From contig CAKUWD010000010.1 in the NCBI GenBank assembly GCA_934699065.1, positions 1 through 32,044 on the forward strand: a stretch of 32,044 nt of DNA. The letters run 5' to 3'. Origin of the DNA: an uncultured Treponema sp. (lineage in GTDB: Bacteria > Spirochaetota > Spirochaetia > Treponematales > Treponemataceae). Made by a program: the position numbers and the translations under genes. Below the pieces are notes generated by a model. It was not told the DNA's origin. It was given only the letters and a program-made list of their open reading frames with translations, and did no database searches. Positions 1-6,938 of the stretch are shown here, piece after piece (positions within the stretch are counted from its first letter, which is position 1; each line of letters opens with the position of its first letter).

Positions 1-30
1 GGATTTACTCCTTGCGGTCTTTTCATTTAA

Positions 31-61
31 GGGTGGTTTCGATAAACTCAACCACCGCAGT
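31..61. repeat. REP-like hairpin downstream of efp
   Basis: A 7-bp inverted repeat GGTGGTT/AACCACC (32-38 and 50-56) encloses an 11-nt loop. The unit and its flanks closely match 7745-7775 (same stem, same trailing CGCAGT, loop differing at three positions), so this is a dispersed repeat. It lies just after the efp stop and could also protect the mRNA 3' end. There is no U-tract, so it is not called a terminator. Confidence 0.75.
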
Positions 62-62
62 A

Positions 63-632
63 TTATGCTTTAGCACGCTCGAGGAATGAACCGTCACGTG
101 TATCGATTACGATTTTGTCGTCTGTATTGATGAACAATGGAACGCGAACTTCGATTCCTGTATCAAGAGTAGCAGGCTTCAAAGACTTTCCTGAAGTATC
201 ACCCTTAACACCTGGTTCGCAGTAAGTTACTGTACGTGTAACGCGAACTGGAAGATCGATACCTACAGGCTTTCCTTCGTAGAAAGTAAGGTTTACTTCG
301 AGGTCATCATCCGGAGTAATATATCCTGCATAGTCTCCAAGGTCTTCCTTAGCGAGTTCAAACTGCTCGTATGTATCCTGATCCATGAATACGAATGTGT
401 CGCCGTCAATGTAAGAAAGCTTTGTTACATGTGATTCAAGATCAACTTCATCAAACTTTTCACCAGCATCAATACCAAGATCCATAGTAGAGTTTGTAAC
501 AAGGTTCTTTACGCGGAAGCTTGTAACCATTCCGGCACGTCCTGAGCGCTGTCCGAGCATCTTCTGAACGATAAGAGCATTTCCTTCATACATGAAGGCT
601 GTTCCAACTTTTAACTGTGATGTCATTAACAT
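63..632 (-). CDS. efp: Translation elongation factor P
   Basis: EF-P of 189 residues, normal length. It binds ribosomes stalled at polyproline stretches and promotes peptide-bond formation. The N-terminal KOW-like domain (about 1-65) and two OB-type domains are recognisable, including the segment EVNLTFYEGKPVGIDLP and a conserved C-terminal region near GDTSGKSLKPATLDTG. The tip of domain I reads GQRSGRAGM, and with the chosen start the arginine is residue 32, the position rhamnosylated by EarP in Pseudomonas; there is no lysine of the kind modified by EpmA. Start ATG632 is chosen over ATG626 because an AGAGG lies 9 nt upstream of it. The gene follows earP by 39 bp, so enzyme and substrate are probably cotranscribed. 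Confidence 0.97.
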   Translation of the reverse strand: MLMTSQLKVGTAFMYEGNALIVQKMLGQRSGRAGMVTSFRVKNLVTNSTMDLGIDAGEKFDEVDLESHVTKLSYIDGDTFVFMDQDTYEQFELAKEDLGDYAGYITPDDDLEVNLTFYEGKPVGIDLPVRVTRTVTYCEPGVKGDTSGKSLKPATLDTGIEVRVPLFINTDDKIVIDTRDGSFLERAKA

Positions 633-671
633 AATATAAAACCTCTATAAAAGAATTTACAAAAATAGTTT

Positions 672-1832
672 CTATATTATATCAAGTTTTTCAATGTATG
701 TCATTAAGTTGTAAGCCAGGTCTCCGTTTTTTCTTAGAGAACGGGCAAAGTCCTGAAAGCCGGATACAAGGCGGGGAACCGATGCAAAAAAATCATAATA
801 TGAATTACTTAGTTGTTCCGCTCCTCGCGAAGCAATACATTCATCAGAAGAATTGATTTCCAGCCATACCTTCTCTACAATCTCAAAATCCGCTTCATCA
901 AAATGCGGCTTCATTCTTTCAAGCAAAGCTTTTACTTTAACAAGCTGATACTCATCACTTTGCGGGTATGCATGCCAGATAAAAGGAATGCCGGAAAGAC
1001 AAGCTCTGGACATAGACTCCTCTCCTCTAATCACCAGAGCAGAACAAGACTTCATTATCCTATCCCATTCACTTTGATTCAGATATGGCAGTTCTTCTAT
1101 AAAAGAGTTTTCGATACATTCTCTTTGCGAGATCTCCCCTACATGTCTGACCGCAGCCAAAAAACTTTCTTTGCCGCGCCCCTGGGCCAGAAGAAGTTTT
1201 GATTTATAAGATGGCTCTGGAAAATCACCCCCACGAGAAGCTGCACTCAACCACCCCTGAATTAAACTAGTCCAGTCGCGCTCGTAAGTAAAAACAAGCA
1301 CCGGACCATTTCCCTTCCACTCAGGAACTTTCTGCCAGTCAGCATCAATTACAAGTCCTCCAGTCTTTTCTGTAAAGCCTGGCATAAAGTTTACCTTCTG
1401 CACTTTTGCACTGCGGGTCAAAGACTTAAGACAATGAAAATCCTCAGCATATTTTTCTGCAGTAAGATAATCAATCATAATAATGTGAACTGTTCGCTGT
1501 AATTTTTCTTCAAATAAAATACGTTCCATCCAGTCAGGACGGCCACACTGAAAGCATTCTAAAATTACAGGCATAAGTTCACCGTCATTACGAGAAAATG
1601 CCTTGTGACAAAAATCAGCCGCATTCCAGTCGTATACGACAAGTCCTTCAACTTCCTGCATTTCCAGACCACACTGCACAGCGCTGCAAATCTTATTAAA
1701 ACTTTCAAGATTATCAACAATGAGATTAATTGTATTTTTGGGATTTATTTTTTTAAGTTGTTTTGCAAGGCGATATACAACTCCGATATCTCCAAAGTTA
1801 TCCACAACCTTGCAAAGAATGGAAATCTGCAT
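672..1832 (-). CDS. earP: EF-P arginine rhamnosyltransferase EarP
   Basis: Protein of 386 residues matching the EarP family (formerly DUF2331), inverting GT-B glycosyltransferases that transfer rhamnose from dTDP-L-rhamnose to an arginine of EF-P. The N-terminal DNFGDIG signature places Asp at 11 and 15, and the C-terminal RGEESMSRA motif places Glu at 271. These equal the known catalytic residues of Pseudomonas EarP (Asp13, Asp17, Glu273) with a constant offset of two. The nucleotide-sugar loop FIWHAYPQ follows. The start is ATG1832, two bases after the stop of the upstream zinc-ribbon gene, and the next gene is efp. The dTDP-rhamnose genes are not in this window. Confidence 0.95.
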   Translation of the reverse strand: MQISILCKVVDNFGDIGVVYRLAKQLKKINPKNTINLIVDNLESFNKICSAVQCGLEMQEVEGLVVYDWNAADFCHKAFSRNDGELMPVILECFQCGRPDWMERILFEEKLQRTVHIIMIDYLTAEKYAEDFHCLKSLTRSAKVQKVNFMPGFTEKTGGLVIDADWQKVPEWKGNGPVLVFTYERDWTSLIQGWLSAASRGGDFPEPSYKSKLLLAQGRGKESFLAAVRHVGEISQRECIENSFIEELPYLNQSEWDRIMKSCSALVIRGEESMSRACLSGIPFIWHAYPQSDEYQLVKVKALLERMKPHFDEADFEIVEKVWLEINSSDECIASRGAEQLSNSYYDFFASVPRLVSGFQDFARSLRKNGDLAYNLMTYIEKLDII

Positions 1833-1834
1833 GA

Positions 1835-2302
1835 CTAGTTAATCTTACTGTAAAGTCCGCTAAGCTCGTCACGCCACTCAGACTGTTGTTCACGATTTTC
1901 CCATTCAATTATTTTTTTGATTGTAAAATGACGCTGATCTCTAATATTTTCATACTGAAGGACAGCAAAACGTCCCTGCCCAATATATGCAACTTTTTCG
2001 TTTTCACCAGTAGGTTCAGACTGTTTTACCTGATTCAAAACACAGTCAAAATGAAGAGGCTGTCCGGTAGACTTATCCGCAATAGCACTTGCAATATCAG
2101 TAATAGGCTGTCCACATTTTGGACAAATAATTTCGCGAGACTTTACATCCTGAATTGCCGCAACTCTCTGACGTTCTGCATCCTGATCCTCATATAAAGC
2201 CTTGTTAAACTGAAAAGATCTCTGTTTATTTTCACGTGACTGTTCAGATCTTTTCTGATTATTCCAATTGTTTGAATGCTTTCTATTGCGACGTCTATCC
2301 AT
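1835..2302 (-). CDS. Small zinc-ribbon protein of unknown function
   Basis: A 155-residue basic, soluble protein that I do not recognise as a named family. Residues 1-35 are rich in Arg, Asn, Lys and Gln and look disordered or nucleic-acid binding. In the middle, CPKCGQP and a later HFDC give a Cys-X2-Cys / His-X2-Cys set that could hold one zinc ion. The C-terminal part (GQGRFAVLQYENIRDQRHFTIKKIIEWE) is predicted beta-rich. It sits 3 bp after the 66-residue gene and 2 bp before earP, so it is in the same transcript. A role in RNA or ribosome biology is possible from context only. Confidence 0.85.
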   Translation of the reverse strand: MDRRRNRKHSNNWNNQKRSEQSRENKQRSFQFNKALYEDQDAERQRVAAIQDVKSREIICPKCGQPITDIASAIADKSTGQPLHFDCVLNQVKQSEPTGENEKVAYIGQGRFAVLQYENIRDQRHFTIKKIIEWENREQQSEWRDELSGLYSKIN

Positions 2303-2305
2303 AAT

Positions 2306-2506
2306 TTAATCCCGAAATTTCAATTCGTCAGGATCTTCAATCAAGTGATTACTAATCACCTGTGCAATTCGTTGAATTGCATTATCAAGATATTCCGGAC
2401 TTTGAATTTTCTTCCTTAACTCTAAAATCCTAGGAGACAGATCGATAGTATCGGTCCGCTCAAGGACAAGAGTAGCTGCCCCTGTTGATTTTCCACCAGA
2501 AATCAT
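2306..2506 (-). CDS. Small protein, unknown (weakly FlgM-like)
   Basis: A 66-residue protein with a good GGGAG ribosome binding site before ATG2506. The first 20 residues are Gly/Ser/Thr rich, followed by two likely helices (LSPRILELRKKIQ and LDNAIQRIAQVISNHLIEDPD). The layout of a disordered start followed by an LSP..EL helix and a final short helix resembles anti-sigma-28 factor FlgM, and there is a flagellar-type gene pair upstream. The similarity is too weak to name it. It lies between yraN and the zinc-ribbon gene in an apparently continuous operon. Confidence 0.75.
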   Translation of the reverse strand: MISGGKSTGAATLVLERTDTIDLSPRILELRKKIQSPEYLDNAIQRIAQVISNHLIEDPDELKFRD

Positions 2507-2533
2507 AGAATCTCCCTTTTGACACCCACGCGT

Positions 2534-2890
2534 TTATTCTGAAAAAGCATTTTCAATATGATACACCGGCTCTAAGCCAGGCATATCAATAACAATTACA
2601 TCAAATCTGACATAGCTGTTATTATATTCTCGATGTTTTAACAGAAAACGTTTAGATGTTTTTATGATTCTTTGACGTTTCTGGTTATTTAACTCTCTCT
2701 GAATCATATCTAAAGTGCCGTTTGGAAGCGTTTTTACCTCTACAAACACTAAAGTATCATTCTTATCTGCTATTATATCAATTTCTCCGCCTTTTGTCCG
2801 CCAGTTACGCTCAATTATTGCATAACCTTTAGATAAAAGATAGGCAGAGGCACGATTTTCTCCTTCATTTCCAATTATTTTAGTATTCAT
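2534..2890 (-). CDS. yraN: YraN/UPF0102 family endonuclease-like protein
   Basis: A 118-residue protein of the UPF0102 (YraN) family. The restriction-endonuclease-like core is visible: GNEGENRASAYLLSKGY at the start, then a GGEIDIIADKNDTLVFVEVKT segment that supplies the Glu/Asp...Glu-X-Lys metal-site pattern. Its cellular role is not settled; a nuclease or Holliday-junction function has been suggested for the fold. The start ATG overlaps the stop of the preceding flhB-C-like gene (ATGA), so the two are translationally coupled. yraN commonly sits near the trmD-rplS region in other bacteria. Confidence 0.93.
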   Translation of the reverse strand: MNTKIIGNEGENRASAYLLSKGYAIIERNWRTKGGEIDIIADKNDTLVFVEVKTLPNGTLDMIQRELNNQKRQRIIKTSKRFLLKHREYNNSYVRFDVIVIDMPGLEPVYHIENAFSE

Positions 2891-3153
2891 TTTTTTTCTT
2901 TCTCCCTCTGTTCTGTAAGGATAAAAGAAAAAATTACCGCCAAGGCTTGCCAGGTATTTTCCGGAACTATATCACCTGCAGAAGAAAGCCCCAGCATATC
3001 AACAAGTACTTTATCTTCTGTAACTGGAACCCCTTTTTTTTCTGCCTCTTCCAGCATAATATCAGCTTTGCGGCCCTCTCCTTTTGCAAGAATAACCGGC
3101 GCTTCAGTTCCTTCTATATATTTGAGTGCAACAGCTTTTCTTTTTGAAGTCAT
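2887..3153 (-). CDS. FlhB C-terminal-domain protein (FlhX/YlqH type)
   Basis: An 88-residue soluble protein equal to the cytoplasmic C-terminal domain of the flagellar export switch FlhB/EscU, without the membrane part. The features are AVALKYIEGTEAPVILAKGEG, then ADIMLEEAEKKGVPVTED and LVDML. The autocleavage motif NPTH of true FlhB is replaced by EGTE, so it should not self-cleave. In Bacillus the equivalent ylqH follows the FliK-like ylqG near rplS, the same pairing as here. It overlaps both neighbours by ATGA junctions. The likely role is a substrate-specificity factor for flagellar or related export. Confidence 0.9.
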   Translation of the reverse strand: MTSKRKAVALKYIEGTEAPVILAKGEGRKADIMLEEAEKKGVPVTEDKVLVDMLGLSSAGDIVPENTWQALAVIFSFILTEQREKEKK

Positions 3154-4190
3154 ATTTCACCTCCAAAAGAAACAAAGCTTTCAAGCCCGCTTGCGCTTCC
3201 CTCTAAAACCTCTTTATCTGTCCAGATAATTTTTCCAGGATTTATTCCGGCTGTCATAAAGTGTTTTTTTAACTCTTTTACTTTATCCTCTGTATCAGTT
3301 TTTACCCCATCTTCAATAACATTAAAATATGTATTTTTAATTTGATTTCCTTCATAAGAAAGACTGAACAAGTATCTTCTATTATTATAGACACAATCAA
3401 GATTTAATAATTTTAATGAATTTACTGTATCAAACAGCAGTCGCAGACAGCCTTTTCCAAGTATATGTCGATTGTCTTCCAGACTTTCTGCCACTTCTAC
3501 CATTTCAAAAGGTAAAAAATACCATGCACCTTCTGTTGAGTTTATTCTATTAATAAGCTTATCTTTTGATTTTTTATTATGAGACGGAATTTCTTTTTCC
3601 AGATTTCTGCCAGGACCAGAACCTTCCTCACTTTCTAGAAAAGTAAGAAGGGCTTTTATTTCATCCTCATCAGCTTCTATCCCTTTCTGTGCAAGAAGGC
3701 TTAAAACTTCAGCTGCTGATTTTTCCTTTCCAGCAAAACGCAGTGCCAGACTCCGGATTTTATTCGCAAGGACTGAATCCATTTTCAGTCCCATCTGTTT
3801 AAACGATTGCAAAATAGAAGAAGAAAGATTATCTGCAGGAAGCCCCAGAGCTTCTAATAAAGAAAAAAGCTGAGACTGCGAAACCTCGTTAAATTGAAGT
3901 GCAATTTCACCAGCCCCCTGAAGCCCAGTCATTCCGCTAATATCTTTAGGTGTAACTACAATCGATCCATTTTTTACGCTTATTGTTGCTGCAAAAGAAT
4001 CTCCGGCTCGCAAAGGCTTTGAAGAAGTCAATTGTACACGTACACCTGCAACAGAACCTTCATATTTTCCGCTGCCCCTGTCTGCAATAACACGCACAAG
4101 CACACTGGAACCTTCTTTTAGAACCTGTCGGTTTACACCGATTTGAGAAAGACGCGCTGATTGAACTGAAACTGCACCTGCAGAAGACAT
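3150..4190 (-). CDS. FliK-like protein of the YlqG type
   Basis: A 346-residue protein. The N-terminal 90 residues look like a small beta-barrel (VLVRVIADRGSGKYEGSVAG, VQLTSSKPLRAGDSF), the centre is helical and Ser/Gly/Lys rich (about 110-215), and the C-terminal 120 residues form an alpha/beta domain with LRLLFDTVNSLKLLNLDC. This plan, and its position directly before a FlhB-C-like gene, resembles FliK/YlqG hook-length or export-control proteins. Sequence similarity is weak, so the name rests mostly on context. No Shine-Dalgarno precedes ATG4190; a TATAAT lies exactly 6 bp upstream, so the mRNA is probably leaderless. The next in-frame Met is near residue 85, which supports this start. Confidence 0.8.
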   Translation of the reverse strand: MSSAGAVSVQSARLSQIGVNRQVLKEGSSVLVRVIADRGSGKYEGSVAGVRVQLTSSKPLRAGDSFAATISVKNGSIVVTPKDISGMTGLQGAGEIALQFNEVSQSQLFSLLEALGLPADNLSSSILQSFKQMGLKMDSVLANKIRSLALRFAGKEKSAAEVLSLLAQKGIEADEDEIKALLTFLESEEGSGPGRNLEKEIPSHNKKSKDKLINRINSTEGAWYFLPFEMVEVAESLEDNRHILGKGCLRLLFDTVNSLKLLNLDCVYNNRRYLFSLSYEGNQIKNTYFNVIEDGVKTDTEDKVKELKKHFMTAGINPGKIIWTDKEVLEGSASGLESFVSFGGEI

Positions 4191-4196
4191 ATTTTT

Positions 4197-4225
4197 ATTA
4201 TAGTTAAAAAAAAGAGGACTTCCAA
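4197..4225 (-). promoter_or_regulatory. Promoter of fliK-like gene, probably leaderless
   Basis: On the minus strand a TTGGAA (4220-4225) is followed after 17 bp by TATAAT (4197-4202), and 6 bp later by the ATG at 4190. A transcript starting about 7 nt after the -10 box would begin at the ATG itself. The -35 box lies partly in the loop of the preceding terminator. The spacer holds the terminator's U-tract. The -35 match is only 4 of 6; the -10 is perfect. Confidence 0.55.
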
Positions 4226-4241
4226 GACAGGAAGTCCTCTT
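4206..4241 (-). terminator. Intrinsic terminator after rplS
   Basis: A perfect 12-bp stem (4212-4223 with 4230-4241, AAGAGGACTTCC/GGAAGTCCTCTT) with a 6-nt loop is followed on the minus strand by eight U residues. It starts 25 bp after the rplS stop and ends the ribosomal-protein transcript. Confidence 0.9.
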
Positions 4242-4266
4242 ATAAATTATTTAAGTTTAAGCAGCA

Positions 4267-4734
4267 TTATTTTGATTCTGCAGCCTTTTCAGCAGCAGCT
4301 TCCTTACGCTCTTCCTTAATCTGAGCCTCAGTAGCGGCAGCAGCAGCTTCAGCGCGTGCGTTACGAGCAGCGATTTCAGCAGCAATCTTTCCACCTACGA
4401 GAGTCTTAACCTTAGCTCCCTTACCTACCTTATCGCGGAGGTAGTAAAGCTTAGAGCGGCGTACCTTACCAGGGCGAACTACGTCAACCTTTACGATACG
4501 TGGGCTGTTATATGGGAATACACGTTCTACACCTACACCGTAAGAAATCTTACGTACAGTGAAAGTCTGACGTGCACCTTCGTTCTTCTTACAGAGAACG
4601 ATTCCTTCATAAACCTGAATACGCTCTGTCTTACCTTCGATAATCTTGAAGTATACTTTTACAGTGTCTCCAACATTAAAGCCCTGAGCTCCAGGTCTTT
4701 TCTGTGTTTCTTCAATAGTCTTAATAATGTCCAT
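4267..4734 (-). CDS. rplS: 50S ribosomal protein L19
   Basis: L19, a 155-residue protein with the chosen start. The core (1-115) carries the family signatures GDTVKVYFKIIEGKTERIQ, GVGVERVFPYNSP and VRRSKLYYLRD. About 40 residues rich in Ala, Glu and Lys extend the C-terminus beyond the usual length and are probably a disordered tail. The reading frame is open upstream to 4815, but those 27 extra codons are a translated REP-like repeat (4771-4824). The real start is ATG4734, preceded by AGGAG at 4742-4746 with 7 nt spacing. It is the last gene of the rpsP block and is followed by a strong terminator. Confidence 0.96.
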   Translation of the reverse strand: MDIIKTIEETQKRPGAQGFNVGDTVKVYFKIIEGKTERIQVYEGIVLCKKNEGARQTFTVRKISYGVGVERVFPYNSPRIVKVDVVRPGKVRRSKLYYLRDKVGKGAKVKTLVGGKIAAEIAARNARAEAAAAATEAQIKEERKEAAAEKAAESK

Positions 4735-4770
4735 GACAAATCTCCTAAAACCCCCGTCACCCTTCTTGTC

Positions 4771-4824
4771 ACCCTGAACTTGTTTCAGGGTCTCTTTTAT
4801 AAGATCCCGAAACAAGTTCGGGAT
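4771..4824. repeat. Paired REP-like hairpins between trmD and rplS
   Basis: Two palindromes lie in tandem: ACCCTGAA/TTCAGGGT (4771-4791) around loop CTTGT, and ATCCCGAA/TTCGGGAT (4804-4824) around loop ACAAG. The two carry the same core, GAACTTGTTTC, in opposite orientation with different outer stems. Related flanks GTCACCCT and GCATGAC also occur at 30190-30235 and 10831-10855. This type of dispersed palindrome is widespread in bacterial genomes. Here it separates two genes of one operon. Confidence 0.85.
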
Positions 4825-4859
4825 GACTCAGCATGACGGCATTTAGTTTTCTAACTATC

Positions 4860-5627
4860 TTATTTCTGTCGCTTTTTCTTCTGCTTCTTCAAAAAGATAG
4901 TTTCAGTTATTTCCTCAATCATCTTTTCGGCTTCTTCAGTAAGCTGTCCTCTGGCTCGGGCACCGGCAATTAAGTCAGGTCTGTTTGCCATAGTTTTCAT
5001 CAGCCGCTTCTTAAGCCGCCACTTCCGGATTTCCTCATGATTACCGCTCAGTAAAACTGAAGGAACCTTCATACCCTTCCATTCTTCAGGATGAGTATAC
5101 TGCGGATACTCCAAAAGTCCGTCACAATAACTTTCTTCTTCCAGTGATTCGTGTTTAATAACACCGTCTACAAGTCTGTAAACTGTATCAATAACAACTG
5201 TTGCTGCAACTTCACCCGAAGACATTACGTAATCTCCGATTGAAAGTTCAAGGTCAACATACGAATCAATTATCCTCTGGTCAATACCTTCGTAGCGGCC
5301 ACAGATAAAAACAAGTTCGTCTTTGTGACTAAGTTCTTCGGCAACCTTCTGTGTAAGCTGTTTTCCGCTTGGTGTAACAAAAATAACATACTTCTTGCGG
5401 GCATTTACACTATCAAGTGCCTTTCCGAGTGGCTCTGGCATCATAAGCTGACCAGCGCCGCCTCCATACGTTCCGTCATCACAGGTATGGTGTTTATCAG
5501 TAGCAAAATCTCTGATGTTCACCAGATCGTAAGCAATAATTTCCTTTTCTACCGCTTTGGCCATGATTGAGTTTTCAAAAAAAGCCCTAACGATATCTGG
5601 AAATAAGGTCAGCACAGTAAATTTCAT
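4860..5627 (-). CDS. trmD: tRNA (guanine37-N1)-methyltransferase
   Basis: TrmD, 255 residues, the SAM-dependent enzyme that methylates G37 next to the anticodon of tRNAs reading CNN codons and prevents +1 frameshifting. Characteristic motifs are FPDIVRAFFENSIMAKA at the start, DDGTYGGGAGQLM, the trefoil-knot SAM loop SIGDYVMSSGEVAA and LLSGNHEEIRKWR. The C-terminus ends in a very basic run (KKQKKKRQK). The start ATG5627 has a GGAG 8-11 nt upstream overlapping the end of rimM. It lies between rimM and rplS in the standard order. Confidence 0.98.
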   Translation of the reverse strand: MKFTVLTLFPDIVRAFFENSIMAKAVEKEIIAYDLVNIRDFATDKHHTCDDGTYGGGAGQLMMPEPLGKALDSVNARKKYVIFVTPSGKQLTQKVAEELSHKDELVFICGRYEGIDQRIIDSYVDLELSIGDYVMSSGEVAATVVIDTVYRLVDGVIKHESLEEESYCDGLLEYPQYTHPEEWKGMKVPSVLLSGNHEEIRKWRLKKRLMKTMANRPDLIAGARARGQLTEEAEKMIEEITETIFLKKQKKKRQK

Positions 5628-5631
5628 GGAA

Positions 5632-6195
5632 TTACTCCAGAATCCAGAGGTGCATCAATTGCACCGTTTTGTTCTTAATATCAACCTTACCAATAAATTC
5701 TTTATTGAAAGGAACAAGAACCTTTCGGTCACAACTCTCGGCGAGTGACACTTCAAGTAAGTTACCCCCGCCGCCTTCCATTACGTCTGTGATTGTTCCT
5801 GCAACAGCCTTGCCTTTAAGCTGGCCCTCAGGTGCAATCAACGTTGCCGGAGCGTCTTTCCCTTCATAAACAAGGGAACAACCTCGTAAATCCTCAATAT
5901 ACCACTCGTCTTTATTCAAAGGCTTGCAGTATTTTCGCGGTACTTGAATTCCCCAGTGGCGGTATTTTAGTACAGCCTCATCAGAATCTATACCAGCAAA
6001 CTTAACATAAGCAACCGCATGTCCCAGAGAAACCGATTCAACCTTTGTTTCTCTATGCTCGTCGCCATGCACTAAAGAAACTTCCTTCAAATCAAGCAGA
6101 TGCTCGTATTCTCCGGAGGCACTCTCAACCTTACATTCACCCGAAAAACCGTGAGTTCCACGGATGAAGCCAACAACAAGTTGTGCTTTTTCCAT
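5632..6195 (-). CDS. rimM: Ribosome maturation factor RimM
   Basis: RimM, 187 residues, needed for maturation of the 30S head and binding near ribosomal protein S19. The N-terminal RimM domain shows LVVGFIRGTHGFSGECKV, and the C-terminal PRC-barrel contains DEWYIEDLRGCSLVYEG, a glycine-rich loop VMEGGGGNLLEV and VPFNKEFIGKVDIKNKTV. An upstream in-frame TTG at 6201 leaves only 3 nt to the AGGAA, so ATG6195, with 8 nt spacing, is taken as the start. It follows khpA by 15 bp and precedes trmD by 4 bp. Confidence 0.97.
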   Translation of the reverse strand: MEKAQLVVGFIRGTHGFSGECKVESASGEYEHLLDLKEVSLVHGDEHRETKVESVSLGHAVAYVKFAGIDSDEAVLKYRHWGIQVPRKYCKPLNKDEWYIEDLRGCSLVYEGKDAPATLIAPEGQLKGKAVAGTITDVMEGGGGNLLEVSLAESCDRKVLVPFNKEFIGKVDIKNKTVQLMHLWILE

Positions 6196-6210
6196 CAGCA
6201 ATATTCCTAA

Positions 6211-6447
6211 TTAGTTATCAAGAATATCAAGACTGTAACGCTTACCGTCTTTTACAGCTGAAGCACTCAGAACTGTTCTCATGGCTTTTGCAATTCTACC
6301 GTATTTACCGATAACCTTGCCGATGTCACCATCTGCCACTCTGAGCTGGAGCACCATGCCTTTCTCGCCTTCAGTTTCATTTACAGATACAGCTGACGGA
6401 TCATCGACCAATGATTTTGCGATGTATTCAATCAGGTCTTTTTCCAT
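6211..6447 (-). CDS. khpA: KH-domain RNA-binding protein KhpA
   Basis: A 78-residue single KH-domain protein of the YlqC/KhpA family. The GxxG RNA-binding loop is present as IGKYGRIAKAMR, preceded by VADGDIGKV. The family binds RNA broadly and can partner with KhpB; the position between rpsP and rimM is the usual one. The protein is full length, with nothing fused. Confidence 0.95.
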   Translation of the reverse strand: MEKDLIEYIAKSLVDDPSAVSVNETEGEKGMVLQLRVADGDIGKVIGKYGRIAKAMRTVLSASAVKDGKRYSLDILDN

Positions 6448-6466
6448 TTCCTAGCCCCTCTGTAAA

Positions 6467-6718
6467 CTATTCTGCCTTCTTTGCAGACTGGCGGTTCATC
6501 AACTTCTTAACGATGTCTGTAGGCTGTGCACCAACACTGATCCAGTACTTTGCACGTTCCATATCGATAGAAACCTGATCCTTTTCCTGTGCGATTGGCA
6601 TGAAAGTTCCAATTTCTTCGATACAAACGCCGTCACGTGGCTTCTGTGAGTCCTGAACGACTACACGGTAGCATGGACGCTTAGCTGCACCAAATCTCTT
6701 AAGTCTGATTTTGACCAT
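6467..6718 (-). CDS. rpsP: 30S ribosomal protein S16
   Basis: S16, 83 residues, a primary assembly protein of the 30S body. The family pattern is clear: MVKIRLKRFGAAKRPCYRVV, RDGVCIEEIGTFMPIAQ and RAKYWISVGAQPTDIVKKL. A strong GGAGG lies 6-10 nt before ATG6718. It heads the rpsP-khpA-rimM-trmD-rplS operon, which has its own promoter 95 bp upstream. Confidence 0.98.
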   Translation of the reverse strand: MVKIRLKRFGAAKRPCYRVVVQDSQKPRDGVCIEEIGTFMPIAQEKDQVSIDMERAKYWISVGAQPTDIVKKLMNRQSAKKAE

Positions 6719-6813
6719 TTATATCCTCCATGGCACTGTCTCCAGTACCAAATTTTTACAATACTCTGACACAAAGGACATAAAAATGCCAATTGTGTAT
6801 ATTAGGACAATAT

Positions 6814-6841
6814 ATTATAAGATTTTTTGATTTATTTCAAG
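6814..6841 (-). promoter_or_regulatory. Predicted promoter of the rpsP operon
   Basis: On the minus strand a TTGAAA (6835-6840) is followed by a perfect TATAAT (6814-6819). The spacing is 15 bp, or 16 bp if CTTGAA is taken as the -35 box, slightly short. It predicts a leader of about 90 nt before rpsP. No structured leader is obvious. Confidence 0.5.
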
Positions 6842-6882
6842 GGTATTTCAAGATTAACAGAGTTAGCTTTTACTTTTGTAAA

Positions 6883-6931
6883 TAGCTAATAGCTAATAGC
6901 TAATAGCTAAAAGCTAATAGCTAACAGCTAG
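6883..6931. repeat. Seven tandem copies of TAGCTAA
   Basis: Seven consecutive 7-bp units run from 6883: four perfect TAGCTAA, one AAGCTAA, one TAGCTAA and one CAGCTAG. The array ends 7 bp before the stop codon complement of the amino-acid ABC ATPase gene, between that gene and the rpsP promoter. Because the unit is 7 bp and contains TAG and TAA, it closes all frames. Copy number probably varies by slipped-strand replication. Confidence 0.9.
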
Positions 6932-6938
6932 CTACATC

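Noticed and set aside
2306..2506. Firm assignment as FlgM
   Set aside because: Only length, disorder and a short LSP..EL pattern agree; not enough to name it.
4735..4815. N-terminal 27-residue extension of L19
   Set aside because: It is a translated REP-like repeat; ATG4734 has a well-placed Shine-Dalgarno and matches the family start.
6883..6931. Short CRISPR-like array
   Set aside because: Units are 7 bp with no spacers, so this is a simple tandem repeat.
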